64,000 bases of DNA from Streptomyces tuirus (GCA_018195615.1 JAGTPG010000002.1:1984001-2048000), one strand, 5' to 3'; positions 36,787-46,558 are shown, numbered from the stretch's first letter. Notes: generated by a model not told the origin, from the letters alone. Made by a program: numbers and translations.

Positions 36787-37325
36787 GCGACACCTCCCAG
36801 GCACTCGCGCATGCGGGTCAGCCCGTCACGCATCCGCGTCTTGACGGTGCCCAGCGGCAGGGAGAGCTGCTCGGCCACCTCACGGTACGTGTAGCCCTCG
36901 TAGTAGGCGAGTGTGACCGACTGGCGCTGGAGGACCGTGAGCCGGTCCAGGCAGCGGCGCACCCACTCGCGCTCCAGGCCGGCCTCGACCTCCTCGGTGA
37001 CCTGGTCGAAGGCCGGCTGGTTCGCGCGGAGCGCCTCGCGCTGCTCGCGCTCGCCGGCCGCGCGGGCGCTGCGCACCCGGTCGACGGCGCGGCGGTGGGC
37101 GAGGGTGAGGATCCACGACATCGCGCTGCCCCGGCCCGGATCGAACTTCGCGGCCGTGCGCCACAGTTCCAGCAGCACCTCCTGAGCCACCTCCTCCGAC
37201 TGGGCGGGGTCGCGCACCACACGCCGTACGAGTCCGAACACCGGGCCGGACACCAGCCCGTACAACTCCTCGAAGGCCTTCTGGTTCCCGCCCGCCACCA
37301 GCAGCAGCAGCTCGTCCGCCTCCAC
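36783..37325 (-). CDS. ECF RNA polymerase sigma factor, SigK-like
   Basis: 180 residues, intact. Region 2 has FEELYGLVSGPVFGLVRRVV and the -10-recognition helix SAMSWILTLAHRRAVDRVRS. Region 4 has TVLQRQSVTLAYYEGYTYRE and LSLPLGTVKTRMRDGLTRMR. The GTG start at 37325 lies behind GGGAGAGGGGGA. Its partner is the RskA-like anti-sigma. The minus-strand promoter CCATCC-N15-GCGAAT upstream resembles the mycobacterial SigK consensus and is mirrored by one reading into the DUF4331 operon, so autoregulation is likely. Confidence 0.9.
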   Translation of the reverse strand: MEADELLLLVAGGNQKAFEELYGLVSGPVFGLVRRVVRDPAQSEEVAQEVLLELWRTAAKFDPGRGSAMSWILTLAHRRAVDRVRSARAAGEREQREALRANQPAFDQVTEEVEAGLEREWVRRCLDRLTVLQRQSVTLAYYEGYTYREVAEQLSLPLGTVKTRMRDGLTRMRECLGGVA

Positions 37326-37374
37326 TCGGTCCCCCTCTCCCAGGCCGCACGGGGCCTGTCCCCTCATACGAGGC

Positions 37375-37401
37375 ATTCGCAACGCAGCCACCTCCGGATG
37401 G
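37375..37401 (-). promoter_or_regulatory. SigK-like promoter CCATCC-N15-GCGAAT for the sigma operon
   Basis: On the minus strand, CCATCC (37401-37396) is separated by exactly 15 nt from GCGAAT (37380-37375), about 50 nt upstream of the sigma start. I recall the mycobacterial SigK elements as CCATCC and CCGAAT; the match is 11 of 12. Confidence 0.65.
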
Positions 37402-37487
37402 GGTTACGGATCAGCGCGCCGAAAACGCGGGTCCCCCGGCGATGAAACAACTTCTCAGACGCGCCGTAAGAACGTTTGAGATTCGAC

Positions 37488-37514
37488 CAATCCACTCTGC
37501 CGACCGCTCCGAAT
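37488..37514 (+). promoter_or_regulatory. SigK-like promoter CAATCC-N15-CCGAAT for the DUF4331 operon
   Basis: CAATCC (37488-37493) and CCGAAT (37509-37514) are 15 nt apart, the same spacing as in the opposed sigma promoter, and match 11 of 12 consensus bases. The distance to ATG 37553 is 38 nt, leaving a short leader with AGAGGA. Confidence 0.65.
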
Positions 37515-37552
37515 GGCGTGTGTCAGGCAAGTTGGCACAGAGGACGGACGGC

Positions 37553-39088
37553 ATGACACCTATCTCAAGGACCGGTGCGGGACGCAGGAGCATCGCGACC
37601 GCGCTCTGTGGTGCGCTGGCCGCCGGCGGGCTCGCAGCCGCCGGTGTGACCGCGCTGGCACCTGGGGAGGCCTCCGCCTCCAGCCACCGGGAGGCCCCGC
37701 TGATCTCGGGGACCCCGCAGTACGACAACACGGACGTGTACGCGTTCGTCAGCCCGGACAAGCCGGACACGACGACCATCATCGCGAACTGGATCCCGAT
37801 GGAGGAACCGGCCGGCGGGCCCAACTTCTTCACGTTCGCCGAGGACGCGCAGTACGACCTGCGCATCGACAGCAACGGTGACGCGCAGGAAGACCTGCTG
37901 TTCCGGTACACGTTCAAGACCCACACGAAGAACGACAAGACGTTCCTCTACAACACGGGTCCGGTCGAGAGCCTCGACGACCCCGACCTCAACATCACGC
38001 AGACGTACGACCTCGAACTGATCAAGCTGAAGAACCTCAAGGCCGTGTCGAAGACCAAGGTCGCCGACGACGTGCCGGTGGCGCCGTCGAACGTCGGCAA
38101 GGCGTCGATGCCGGACTACAACACCCTGCGCAAGCAGGCGGTCCACAAGCTCGCCGGGGGCGCCCAGACGTTCGCCGGACAGGCCGACGACCCGTTCTTC
38201 CTGGACCTGCGCGTCTTCGACCTGCTGTACGGCGGGAACCTCTCCGAGGTCGGCAACGACACGCTCAAGGGCTACAACGTCAACTCGATCGCCCTGCAGG
38301 TCCCCAACAGCTTCATCGCCGAGTCGCACGAGCAGCCGGTCGTCGGCATCTGGTCGACGACGCAGCGCAAGAACGCCCAGGGCTACTTCTCCCAGGTCTC
38401 GCGCCTCGGCAACCCGCTGGTCAACGAGGTCGTCAACCCGCTGAAGGACAAGGACAAGTTCAACGCGTCCGCGCCCCGCGACGACGCCCAGTTCCTGGAG
38501 AACGTCACCAACCCGGAGCTGCCCAAGCTCATCGAGGCGATCTACAAGATCCCGGCCCCGGACGAGCCGCGCAACGACCTGGTCGACGTCTTCCTCAAGG
38601 GCGTCAAGGACCTCAACCAGCCGCCGCACGTGACGCCGTCGGAGCAGCTGCGCCTCAACACGTCCATCAAGCCGGCCGCGAAGCCGAAGCGGCTGGGTGT
38701 CCTGGACGGTGACAACGCGGGCTTCCCGAACGGGCGGCGGCTGACCGACGACGTGATCGACGCGTCGCTGCAGGTCGTCGAGGGTGAGCTGCTCGGCGCC
38801 AAGAACGACCTCGGTGACGCGGTCAACGAGAACGACAAGAAGTTCGGCAAGTCCTTCCCGTACCTGGCCAACCCGACCGAGGGTTCGCGCGGCCCGCTCG
38901 CCAAGGGCGTGGACGGCGGCAACGACGTCCGCAGCCAGCTGGGCGACGCGCTCCAGCCGGCGGGCACGGAGGCCGGCTCGGACGACATGCGCCTGATCGC
39001 CGCGTCCGCCGGGGCCGGGGCGGGCGGCATCGTCCTGATCGGCGCGGCCCTCATGTGGTGGCGCCGCATGCGGAACCGGGCGTACTGA
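37553..39088 (+). CDS. Secreted, membrane-anchored DUF4331 protein
   Basis: 511 residues, intact. A signal peptide (RSIATALCGALAAGGLAAAG) ends before ASASSHREAPLISGTPQYDN, the conserved start of DUF4331 domains. GPNFFTFAEDAQYDLRIDSN and VGIWSTTQRKNAQGYFSQVS are further landmarks. A C-terminal helix, GAGGIVLIGAALMWWRRMRN, anchors it outside the membrane. Function of the family is unknown. It heads an operon with a TPR protein and a NicO exporter and has a SigK-like promoter. Confidence 0.85.
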   Translation: MTPISRTGAGRRSIATALCGALAAGGLAAAGVTALAPGEASASSHREAPLISGTPQYDNTDVYAFVSPDKPDTTTIIANWIPMEEPAGGPNFFTFAEDAQYDLRIDSNGDAQEDLLFRYTFKTHTKNDKTFLYNTGPVESLDDPDLNITQTYDLELIKLKNLKAVSKTKVADDVPVAPSNVGKASMPDYNTLRKQAVHKLAGGAQTFAGQADDPFFLDLRVFDLLYGGNLSEVGNDTLKGYNVNSIALQVPNSFIAESHEQPVVGIWSTTQRKNAQGYFSQVSRLGNPLVNEVVNPLKDKDKFNASAPRDDAQFLENVTNPELPKLIEAIYKIPAPDEPRNDLVDVFLKGVKDLNQPPHVTPSEQLRLNTSIKPAAKPKRLGVLDGDNAGFPNGRRLTDDVIDASLQVVEGELLGAKNDLGDAVNENDKKFGKSFPYLANPTEGSRGPLAKGVDGGNDVRSQLGDALQPAGTEAGSDDMRLIAASAGAGAGGIVLIGAALMWWRRMRNRAY

Positions 39089-39198
39089 CCCGCTCCGCTC
39101 CCACCTGCCGGCGCGGCCCGTTCCCCACATCCCCCACGGCACGGGCCGCGCCTCCGACTCCCGCATTTCAGCACCCGCACAGCCGACTGAGGAGACCC

Positions 39199-40809
39199 AT
39201 GCCTCCGCGTACGACGGACAGCGCACCGGAGAGGCGCGACGACGACCGACCGCGCCCGGACCGGGAGACCGACGCAGATCGGTCCGTGGGGCGGGGCGGG
39301 GACTCGGCCGTCGAGGAGAACGGCTCGTCGGGGTCGGCTGTCGAGACGAAGACCGAACCCCAGACCGAGACCGAGACCGAGACCCAGCCCCAGACCGAGG
39401 TCGGCGAGAAGGCCGACCGCGTCGACCAGCGCGTGGCCGCGGTGCGGCGGGCCGCTGATGGGGCGCGGCGGTGGCGTGCGGCCCAACTGGCCGGGTGTGC
39501 CGCGCTGTTGGCGATCGCGCTGACCGGTGGGGCCATCGCGTTCGGGGGTGTGCGGGACGGTCGGGCGGGCAGCGGTGTCGAGTCCGTGTCCGCGGCCGGC
39601 GCGTTGACGCCGGGTGTGCTGGCCCGCGGGGATCTCGACTCGGGGATCGCGTCCCTGCAGAAGCATCTCCGTGCCCAGCCGAGGGACTTCGGCAGCTGGG
39701 CGACGCTCGGGGTCGCCTACGTCGAACAGGCCCGTACGAAGGGGGACCCCTCGCGCTACCCCCAGGCCGAGCGCGCGCTGAAGCGGTCCCTGGAGCTGGA
39801 GCCGGGCCATGACCAGGCCCTGGCCGGCCAGGCCGCCCTCGCCGCCGCGCGGCACGACTTCCCCGGCGCGCTGGCACACGCCGACCAGGCTCTGCGACAG
39901 AACCCCTACAACGAGCGCGCTCTGTGCAGCCGTATCGACGCCCTCGTCGAACTCGGGCGGTACGACGACGCCGCCGAGGCCGCCAAGATCGCCGACGACA
40001 GGCGGCCCGGCGTCCCCGTGTTCACGCGGTACGCGTACGTGCACGAGCTGCGCGGCGACGTCCGTACCGCGCGGGACGTGCTCGAACGCGCCCTGAGCAG
40101 CGCCGACTCCCCCGCCGACGTCGCGTACGTCGCCACCGCCCTCGGCCAACTCGCCTGGAACCAGGGCGAGTACAAGACCGCTCTCGGCCACTACGCCCGC
40201 GCTCTCGCCGCCGACGAGGAGTACCTCCCCGCCCTGGAGGGCCGTGCCCGCGCCCAGGCAGCGAGCGGCGACCGGGCGGCCGCCGTCGAGGGACTGGAGC
40301 AGGTCGTCACCCGCTTCCCGCTGCCCGGCCCGCTCGTCGCGCTCGGCGAGCTGTACGAGGACCGCGGCGCCGCCGGCGACCGGGCGAAGGCCGGCGACCA
40401 GTACGCCCTCGTCGACGCCTGGACGGCCCTCGCCCGTGCCGGCGGTGTCAACGCCGACCTCGACACGGCCATGGCCGCCGCCGACCACGGCGACAAGAAG
40501 GAGGCCCTGCGCGCCGCCCGCGCGGAATGGAACCGCCGGCACAGCGTGCACACCGCCGACGCCCTCGCCTGGGCCCTGCACGTCAACGGCCGTGACGAGG
40601 AGGCCCTGCCGTACGCCCGCCGGGCCACCGCCACCGGCTACCGCAACGCCGTCTTCCTCTACCACCGCGGGATCATCGAACGCGCCACCGGCGACGAACG
40701 CGACGCCCGCACCCATCTGAAGGCCGCGCTCGAACTGAACCCCGGCTTCTCGCCCGTCGGCGCCCGCGAGGCCGATACCGCGCTCAAGGACCTGGAGGGC
40801 ACCCGGTGA
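39199..40809 (+). CDS. Membrane-anchored tetratricopeptide-repeat protein
   Basis: 536 residues, intact. A disordered acidic N-terminus with a TETETETQPQTE stretch precedes one membrane helix (AGCAALLAIALTGGAIAFGG). About ten TPR-like helical pairs follow (AERALKRSLELEPGHDQALA; ALAHADQALRQNPYNERALC; RTHLKAALELNPGFSPVGAR), so the repeats lie outside the membrane. TPR arrays are protein scaffolds; here probably linking DUF4331 protein and NicO transporter. The ATG follows TGAGGAGA, and the stop overlaps the NicO start as GTGA. Confidence 0.85.
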   Translation: MPPRTTDSAPERRDDDRPRPDRETDADRSVGRGGDSAVEENGSSGSAVETKTEPQTETETETQPQTEVGEKADRVDQRVAAVRRAADGARRWRAAQLAGCAALLAIALTGGAIAFGGVRDGRAGSGVESVSAAGALTPGVLARGDLDSGIASLQKHLRAQPRDFGSWATLGVAYVEQARTKGDPSRYPQAERALKRSLELEPGHDQALAGQAALAAARHDFPGALAHADQALRQNPYNERALCSRIDALVELGRYDDAAEAAKIADDRRPGVPVFTRYAYVHELRGDVRTARDVLERALSSADSPADVAYVATALGQLAWNQGEYKTALGHYARALAADEEYLPALEGRARAQAASGDRAAAVEGLEQVVTRFPLPGPLVALGELYEDRGAAGDRAKAGDQYALVDAWTALARAGGVNADLDTAMAAADHGDKKEALRAARAEWNRRHSVHTADALAWALHVNGRDEEALPYARRATATGYRNAVFLYHRGIIERATGDERDARTHLKAALELNPGFSPVGAREADTALKDLEGTR

Positions 40810-42427
40810 CCTTGCGCCGACTGTTCGCGTCCGGCGCCGCCGTCCTCACGGCCGCCTGCGCGCTCACCCTGTTGCCCGCAGCCACGGCGAGCGCCCACCC
40901 GCTGGGCAACTTCACCGTCAACCGCTACGACGGCCTGGTCGCCGCCCCCGGTGAACTCCGGGTCCACCACGTGGAGGACCTCGCCGAGATCCCGGCGACC
41001 CAGGCGAAACCTGACGTCGAGCGGCTGGGCATCGCCATGTGGGCCCGTGAGCGGTGCGCTGAGGCCGCCGCGGACAGCCGGGTCACCGTCGACGGCCGTA
41101 CCGCAGCCCTCACCGCCGAGCGCAGCCACGCGCGCGTGCGGCCCGGGCAGGCCGGTCTCGAGACCCTCCGCGTGGAGTGCGAGCTGACCGCTCCCTGCCG
41201 TCGGACAAGGAGGCCGTCTCCCTCGGCTTCCGGGGCGCGGGCGCCGCTTCCGGCCCGGGCTGGCGGGAGATCACGGCACGCGGCGACCGTATGACGCTCA
41301 CCGGGTCGGACGTTCCGGAGAAGTCGATCTCGGCCGAACTGACCTCCTACCCCGAGGAGTTGCTGTCCTCCCCGGCGGACACCGCGTCCGCCGCCCTGCG
41401 CGTACGGCCCGGCGGTCCGGCCCTGGCCGAGGAGGAGTCGGACGCCCCCGCCGCCTCGGTGCTCCCCCGCGGCGCCGACCGCTGGACGCGTGCCCTGGAC
41501 GACCTGGTCGCCCGGCACGACCTGACCGCGGGCTTCGCCGCGCTGGCCCTTCTCATCGCCGTCGCCCTCGGCGCGATGCACGCGCTCGCCCCGGGCCACG
41601 GCAAGACCATCATGGCCGCGACGGCGGCGGCCCGGGGCGGCCAGGCCCGGATGAAGGACGTCCTGCCGATGGCCGCCTCGGTGACGGTCACCCACACCCT
41701 GGGCGTGGTCGCCCTGGGCCTCCTGGTCACGGCCGGTTCGGCGGCCGCCCCTTCGGTGATCGCCTGGCTCGGCGTCGCCAGCGGAATTCTGGTGACCCTG
41801 GCGGGCGCGAGCCTGCTCCGCCGCGCCCTGCGCAACCGCGCGCACACCCATGGACACGGCCGTGCCGGCGGCCCTTCGCACACCCACGAGGACGAGAGCC
41901 ACAGCCACAGTCACGCGCCGGACCACCATCACCATCACCACCACGACCACGACCACGACCACAAGCACGGTCACGACCACACCCACACGCACACCCACCC
42001 CCAAGACCACGCTCACCCGCACTCCCACCCCCACGCGATCGAGCACACCCACGGCGGCTTCACCCACACCCACCCCGTCGCCCCCACCCTGCGCGGCACG
42101 ATCCTCATGGGCTTCGCGGGCGGCCTCGTGCCCAGCCCGTCCGCCGTCGTCGTGCTCGTCGGCGCCGCGGCCCTCGGGCAGGCCTGGTTCGGTCTGCTGC
42201 TCGTCGTCGCGTACGGCGTCGGGCTGGCGCTCACCCTCACGGCCGCCGGGTACGCCGTCGTCAAGGCGGGCAGCGGGATGACCCGGCTCCTGGACCGGCG
42301 CCCCCGCTGGACGGCGGGCCCGATGGCGGCGCTGGTGCGCCGCACCGCACCCCTCGGCTCGGCCTTCGCCGTCGTGGTCCTCGGCGCCGGACTCGTGTTC
42401 AAGGGGGCGGCATCCGCACTGGGCTGA
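40806..42427 (+). CDS. NicO/RcnA-type nickel-cobalt exporter with histidine-rich loop (one frame break)
   Basis: About 540 residues after repair. A signal peptide and an extracellular N-terminal domain (AHPLGNFTVNRYDGL) precede six or more helices carrying the family motif HALAPGHGKTIMAA. Between helices 3 and 4 lies a roughly 75-residue loop (about residues 348-424) in which nearly half the residues are His, alternating with Asp and Thr, a probable metal sponge. A missing base near 41193 (ECELTAP then PSDKEAVSLG) splits it. Ni or Co is the family's metal; zinc or copper cannot be excluded. Confidence 0.87.
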
Positions 42428-42506
42428 GTTACGTTCGTGAGGAAATCCGACGTCGTGGGGAAAACAGACCTCATGGAGATTTCGCCCGGCTGCGAATGGG
42501 GGCGCC

Positions 42507-44141
42507 GTGTCCGAAGAACCGGGCCATGAGCGTGTGATCGCGGGCCGCTACCGGCTCCTGGCGCCGCTCGGTGAGGGCGGCATGGGGACGGTGTGGCGCG
42601 CCCGCGACGAGGTGCTGCACCGTGAGGTCGCCGTCAAGGAGGTGCGCGCCCCGGCGGGGCTGGGGGCCGACGACGTGCAGCGGATGTACGCCCGGCTGGA
42701 GCGGGAGGCGTGGGCGGCGGCCCGGGTCGCCAACCGGAACGTGGTCACGGTGTACGACGTGGCGACGGACGGCGGCCGGCCCTGGATCGTCATGGAGCTG
42801 GTCCGCGGGCTCTCCCTGGCGGAGGTCCTGGACGCCGAGGGCCCGATGTCGCCGCAGCGTGCCGCGCACATCGGCGCCGAGGTGCTGGCCGCGCTGCGGG
42901 CCGCGCACGAGGCCGGGGTGCTGCACCGGGACGTGAAGCCGGCCAACGTGCTGATCGCGAACGACGGCCGGATCGTGCTCACCGACTTCGGCATCGCCAT
43001 GGTCGAGGGCAGCTCCGCGCTGACCATGACCGGGGAGGTCATCGGATCGCCCGAGTTCCTCGCCCCGGAGCGGGCGCTCGGCCGCACGCCCGGCCCGGAG
43101 TCCGACCTGTGGTCCCTCGGCGTGCTGCTGTACGCGGCGGTGGAGGGCTACTCCCCCTTCCGGCACGACACCCCGTTGAGCACGCTGCGCGCGATCGTCG
43201 ACGAGGAGCTGCCACCGCCGCGCCGGGCCGGTCCGCTCGCCCCGGTCATCGAGGGGCTGCTGCGCAAGGATCCGGCGGAGCGGCTGCCGGCCGGCCGGGC
43301 CGAGCAGGACCTGCGGGTCATCGGCGCGGGCGGCTCGCCGCGCTCGGACACCGTACCGGCGGCCCCGTATCCGCCGACCGTCGTCGGCCACCCAGAGCCC
43401 TCCCGCACGCCCCCGATGCCCTTCCCGGGGCAGCCGGCGGCTTCCGGCTCGGGCGGGGCGACGACCGCCACCACCCACCGGGACCGGGACCGCCGGGCCG
43501 GCCGGGTGCTGGTCGCGGGCGTGGTCGCGCTGGCGCTCGCGGTGGGCGGGCTGACGTACGCGCTGCTGAACCGCGACGACGGCTCCGGTGACCGGAGGGC
43601 CGGGGCGGGCACGCCCACCGAGACCAAGAGCCCTCCGCAGAACACCGGGAGTGGCAAGTCCAGTCCTTCTCCGACGCCCAGCGAGAGCGAGAGCGAGGAG
43701 AGCAGCCCGCCGCCGCAGTCGGTGCGGGTCGGCCTGGACGGCACGCGCACGGACTACTCGGGCCCGTGTCCGCCGGCGGGCGAGGAGGCACCGAGGTTCA
43801 CGGCGACGTTCACCGTGGGGAGCCTGCCCGCCGAGGTGCGCTACCGCTGGGTGACGCAGGACGGCTCAGTGCTCGACGGGGGCTGGAAGTCGCTGTCGTT
43901 CCCGGAGGGCGGCGGCCGGACGAAGCAGGACGCGGTGACCGTGACGACCGACGAGGAGTCGGGGACGATCGAGAACGAGATCAGCGTCGAGGTGCGGGAG
44001 CCGGTGCGTACGACGTCCGATGCGGTGCCGTTCTCTCTGACGTGTGAGACGGAGACCCCGACGGGCGGGGCCTCCCCTTCTCCTTCGGACACGAGTTCGG
44101 ACACGGAGTCGAACACGGAGTCGGACACGGACTCCGGCTGA
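42507..44141 (+). CDS. PknB-type Ser/Thr protein kinase with extracellular sensor
   Basis: 544 residues, intact. The N-terminal kinase has P-loop GEGGMG (22-27), catalytic Lys44, HRDVKPANV (Asp142) and DFG from Asp160, with GSPEFLAPE in the P+1 loop. All needed residues are present. After a Pro-rich juxtamembrane stretch there is one helix (LVAGVVALALAVGGLTYALL), then a Ser/Thr/Pro linker and a beta-rich extracellular domain (FTATFTVGSLPAEVRYRWVT). A Ser/Thr/Asp tail ends the protein. Ligand unknown. The GTG start follows GGGGG. Its stop lies 4 nt from the SGNH stop (convergent). Confidence 0.92.
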   Translation: MSEEPGHERVIAGRYRLLAPLGEGGMGTVWRARDEVLHREVAVKEVRAPAGLGADDVQRMYARLEREAWAAARVANRNVVTVYDVATDGGRPWIVMELVRGLSLAEVLDAEGPMSPQRAAHIGAEVLAALRAAHEAGVLHRDVKPANVLIANDGRIVLTDFGIAMVEGSSALTMTGEVIGSPEFLAPERALGRTPGPESDLWSLGVLLYAAVEGYSPFRHDTPLSTLRAIVDEELPPPRRAGPLAPVIEGLLRKDPAERLPAGRAEQDLRVIGAGGSPRSDTVPAAPYPPTVVGHPEPSRTPPMPFPGQPAASGSGGATTATTHRDRDRRAGRVLVAGVVALALAVGGLTYALLNRDDGSGDRRAGAGTPTETKSPPQNTGSGKSSPSPTPSESESEESSPPPQSVRVGLDGTRTDYSGPCPPAGEEAPRFTATFTVGSLPAEVRYRWVTQDGSVLDGGWKSLSFPEGGGRTKQDAVTVTTDEESGTIENEISVEVREPVRTTSDAVPFSLTCETETPTGGASPSPSDTSSDTESNTESDTDSG

Positions 44142-44145
44142 GCGG

Positions 44146-44952
44146 TCAGTCGTTGGCGTTGAGCACGGGCAGATAGCCGCCCGACTGGCCGGGTGCCTTC
44201 GGGTGGTACGACTCGCCGATGTTCAGCCAGTTGACGCTGTGCAGCCAGGAGTCGCCGGAGCAGAGCTCGTGGCCGGTGAAGGTGCCACGTACGTCGCCGT
44301 AGGTGAAGCCGTGGTTCGCGGCGCGCTTGGCGATGGCGGTGTTGAGGTGGTCGGAGGCGTCGTTGATGGCCTTTCGCTTGGTCTCGGACAGGCCGAGGCA
44401 GCTGGTGCCGAGCTTGTAGAAGCGGGGGTAGCCGAGGACGACGACGCGGGCGGCGGGTGCCTTGGAGCGGATCGCCGAGTACACGCCGTCGAGCTTGCCG
44501 GGCAGTGTGGAGTCGACGTACGCCCGGGCGGTGTTGATGCGGGAGACACAGGCGCTGTCCGACTGGGTCACACAGGTCGTCATGACGTCGGCGAATCCCG
44601 CGTCGTTGCCGCCGACGCTGACGGAGACGAGGGCGGTGGCACTGTTGAGCGGGCCGAGCTGACCGGACAGAACATCACCCGTTCGGGCGCCCGAGCAGGC
44701 CGTGAAGTCGAATGTCGAGGGTGAGTGGGCGGCGGCCCAGAGGTAGGGGTAGGCCTTCGTGCTGCGCTTGCAGTCGCCGCTGGAACTGATGTAGCTGCCT
44801 GCGCCCACTCCGGATGAGTAGGAGTCACCGAGCGCTACATACCCGCCAGTTGGGGCGAGTGAGGACGCCTGCGCCGTGGCGGCACCGGTGAGTGCCGTGC
44901 CGGCGGCGAGGAGGAGCGAGCTCACGAAGACGACAAGTCGGGAACGTCTCAT
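44146..44952 (-). CDS. Secreted SGNH-hydrolase lipase
   Basis: 268 residues, intact. A signal peptide (VVFVSSLLLAAGTALTGAA) ends near residue 30. Block I has YVALGDSYSSGVGAGSY with the nucleophile Ser. Block III has VSVGGNDAGF. The catalytic His and conserved Trp-containing C-terminal block are in GESYHPKAPGQSGGY. Six cysteines probably form three disulfides, as in the characterised Streptomyces lipases of this group. ATG 44952 follows AGGGAGG. Broad ester specificity is expected. Confidence 0.93.
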   Translation of the reverse strand: MRRSRLVVFVSSLLLAAGTALTGAATAQASSLAPTGGYVALGDSYSSGVGAGSYISSSGDCKRSTKAYPYLWAAAHSPSTFDFTACSGARTGDVLSGQLGPLNSATALVSVSVGGNDAGFADVMTTCVTQSDSACVSRINTARAYVDSTLPGKLDGVYSAIRSKAPAARVVVLGYPRFYKLGTSCLGLSETKRKAINDASDHLNTAIAKRAANHGFTYGDVRGTFTGHELCSGDSWLHSVNWLNIGESYHPKAPGQSGGYLPVLNAND

Positions 44953-45288
44953 GGAACCTCCCTTTAGCAGGATCTCTGCCTTAACCGTCGTAGCAGCTAC
45001 GCGTGTTGACAGGAAGTGTCCATGCCAAGTCTTTTCGGTCTTTCCGGGGTACTCGTGGCGCGTTTCCCGCACGTCGTGTTACGCGCTCGACGCCGCTTGT
45101 TACGTGCCCATGACAGATTTGTTGACTAGTGCTCAACTCTCTTGTTCTACGCCGGTAGATGGTCGACGCTTTACTCCGGCCGAGGGCGGAACGCGACGCT
45201 CCCGGCCGTGTGCGCGAGCACGCGCACATCCCCCACATGACGCGCGCCCCACCCAGGCGCGCGCCGCCTAGAGGAGGACTCCCTCGTA
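44953..45288. promoter_or_regulatory. Divergent promoter region of lipase and protease genes
   Basis: This 336-bp gap has no gene. On the plus strand TTGACT at 45121-45126 is a good -35, overlapping GTTGA/TCAAC arms 7 nt apart; the matching -10 is poor. GCGCGC-rich sequence and GAGGAGGACTC precede the protease ATG. The segment 44990-45150 is the least GC-rich part and should carry the lipase promoter too. No riboswitch-like fold is apparent. Confidence 0.4.
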
Positions 45289-46495
45289 ATGGCACAACTG
45301 CGTAGCAAGAGACTCGGGCTCGCCGCGATCACCTCACTGGCGACCGCCGCCCTCGTGGGCGGGCTCACCGCCCTCCCCGCTCAGGCCGCTCCCGCCGAGG
45401 GCCGGGTGCTCGCCGCGGACTCCCCGACCGCGATCAAGGACAGCTACATCGTCACGCTCAAGAAGAGCGCGGGCCTGAAGGCGTCCTCGGCCGCGGGCAA
45501 GGGCCTCGTGAAGGAGTACGGCGGCACGGTCGAGAAGACGTTCGGCAAGGCGCTGAACGGCTACTCCGCCGCCCTCTCCGCCACCGAGGCCAGGCGACTC
45601 GCCGCCGACCCGGCGGTGGCCTCCGTCGAGCAGAACCAGCGCGTCCAGCTGGCCGCCACCCAGACCAACGCCCCCTGGGGCCTGGACCGCATCGACCAGA
45701 CCTCGCGCCCGCTCTCCGGCACCTACACCTACCCGGACAGCGCGGGCAGCGGTGTGACGGTCTACGTCGTCGACACCGGTGTGCGCATCACCCACCAGCA
45801 GCTCAGCGGTCGTGCCGCGCACGGCTACGACGCCGTCGACGGGCGACACCAACGCCTCCGACGGCAACGGCCACGGCACCCACGTGGCCACCACGATCGC
45901 GGGCTCGACCTACGGCGTCGCCAAGAAGGCGAAGATCGTGGGCGTGCGGGTACTGAACAACAGCGGCTCCGGCACCACGGCCGGTGTGATCGCGGGCATC
46001 GACTGGGTGACCAAGAACCACTCCGGCCCCTCGGTCGCCAACATGTCGCTCGGCGGCGGCGCCTCGGCCTCCCTGGACACGGCGGTCCGCAATTCCATAG
46101 CCAGCGGCGTCACGTACGCCGTCGCCGCGGGCAACAGCAGCACCACCGCCTCCTCGTCCTCCCCGGCCCGGGTCGCCGAGGCGATCACGGTCGGCGCCAC
46201 CACCAGCACCGACGCCAAGGCGAGCTACTCCAACTACGGCTCGGCCCTGGACATCTTCGCGCCCGGCTCCTCCATCACGGCCGGCTGGCACACCAGCGAC
46301 ACCGCGACGAACACCATCTCCGGCACCTCGATGGCGACCCCGCACGTCGCGGGCGCGGCGGCGGTCTACCTGGCGGGCCACACCTCGTCCACTCCGGCCC
46401 AGGTCGCCTCGGCCCTGGTGAACGGCGCGGTCACCGGCAAGGTCACGAGCGCGGGTTCGGGTTCGCCGAACCGTCTGCTCCAGCTGGTCCAGTGA
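45289..46495 (+). CDS. Secreted subtilisin-like S8 serine protease (one frame break)
   Basis: About 401 residues after repair. Signal peptide, then an I9-type inhibitor propeptide (SYIVTLKKSAGLK ... VASVEQNQRV), then the catalytic domain. Triad: Asp in VYVVDTGVRI, His in GNGHGTHVATTIAG, Ser in SGTSMATPHVAGAA, with oxyanion Asn in AAGNSS. It is of the proteinase K/aqualysin type. The break near 45842 (YDAVDG then DTNASDGNGHG) behaves as one extra G, unlike all the others. A strong hairpin terminator follows. ATG 45289 has GAGGAGG at ideal distance. Confidence 0.93.
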
Positions 46496-46523
46496 CCGGC
46501 GCAGTCGCACACACCTGAACAAC

Positions 46524-46558
46524 AGTTCCCCGGAGGCCGGTCGAGCCTCCGGGGAACT
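46524..46558. terminator. Hairpin terminator after the protease gene
   Basis: AGTTCCCCGGAGGC (46524-46537) pairs perfectly with GCCTCCGGGGAACT (46545-46558) around a 7-nt loop, 28 nt after the protease stop. Fourteen GC-rich pairs without a U-tract, the usual actinobacterial style. Confidence 0.85.

Noticed and set aside
37565..40716. Very long open frames (over 700 codons) on the minus strand across the DUF4331 and TPR genes
   Set aside because: They are antisense shadows in GC-rich DNA; the plus-strand proteins have signal peptides, repeats and known domains.
45842..45842. Programmed frameshift in the subtilisin-like protease
   Set aside because: No slippery site or stimulatory structure is evident and the break lies between catalytic Asp and His in a GGG run, like an ordinary sequence error.
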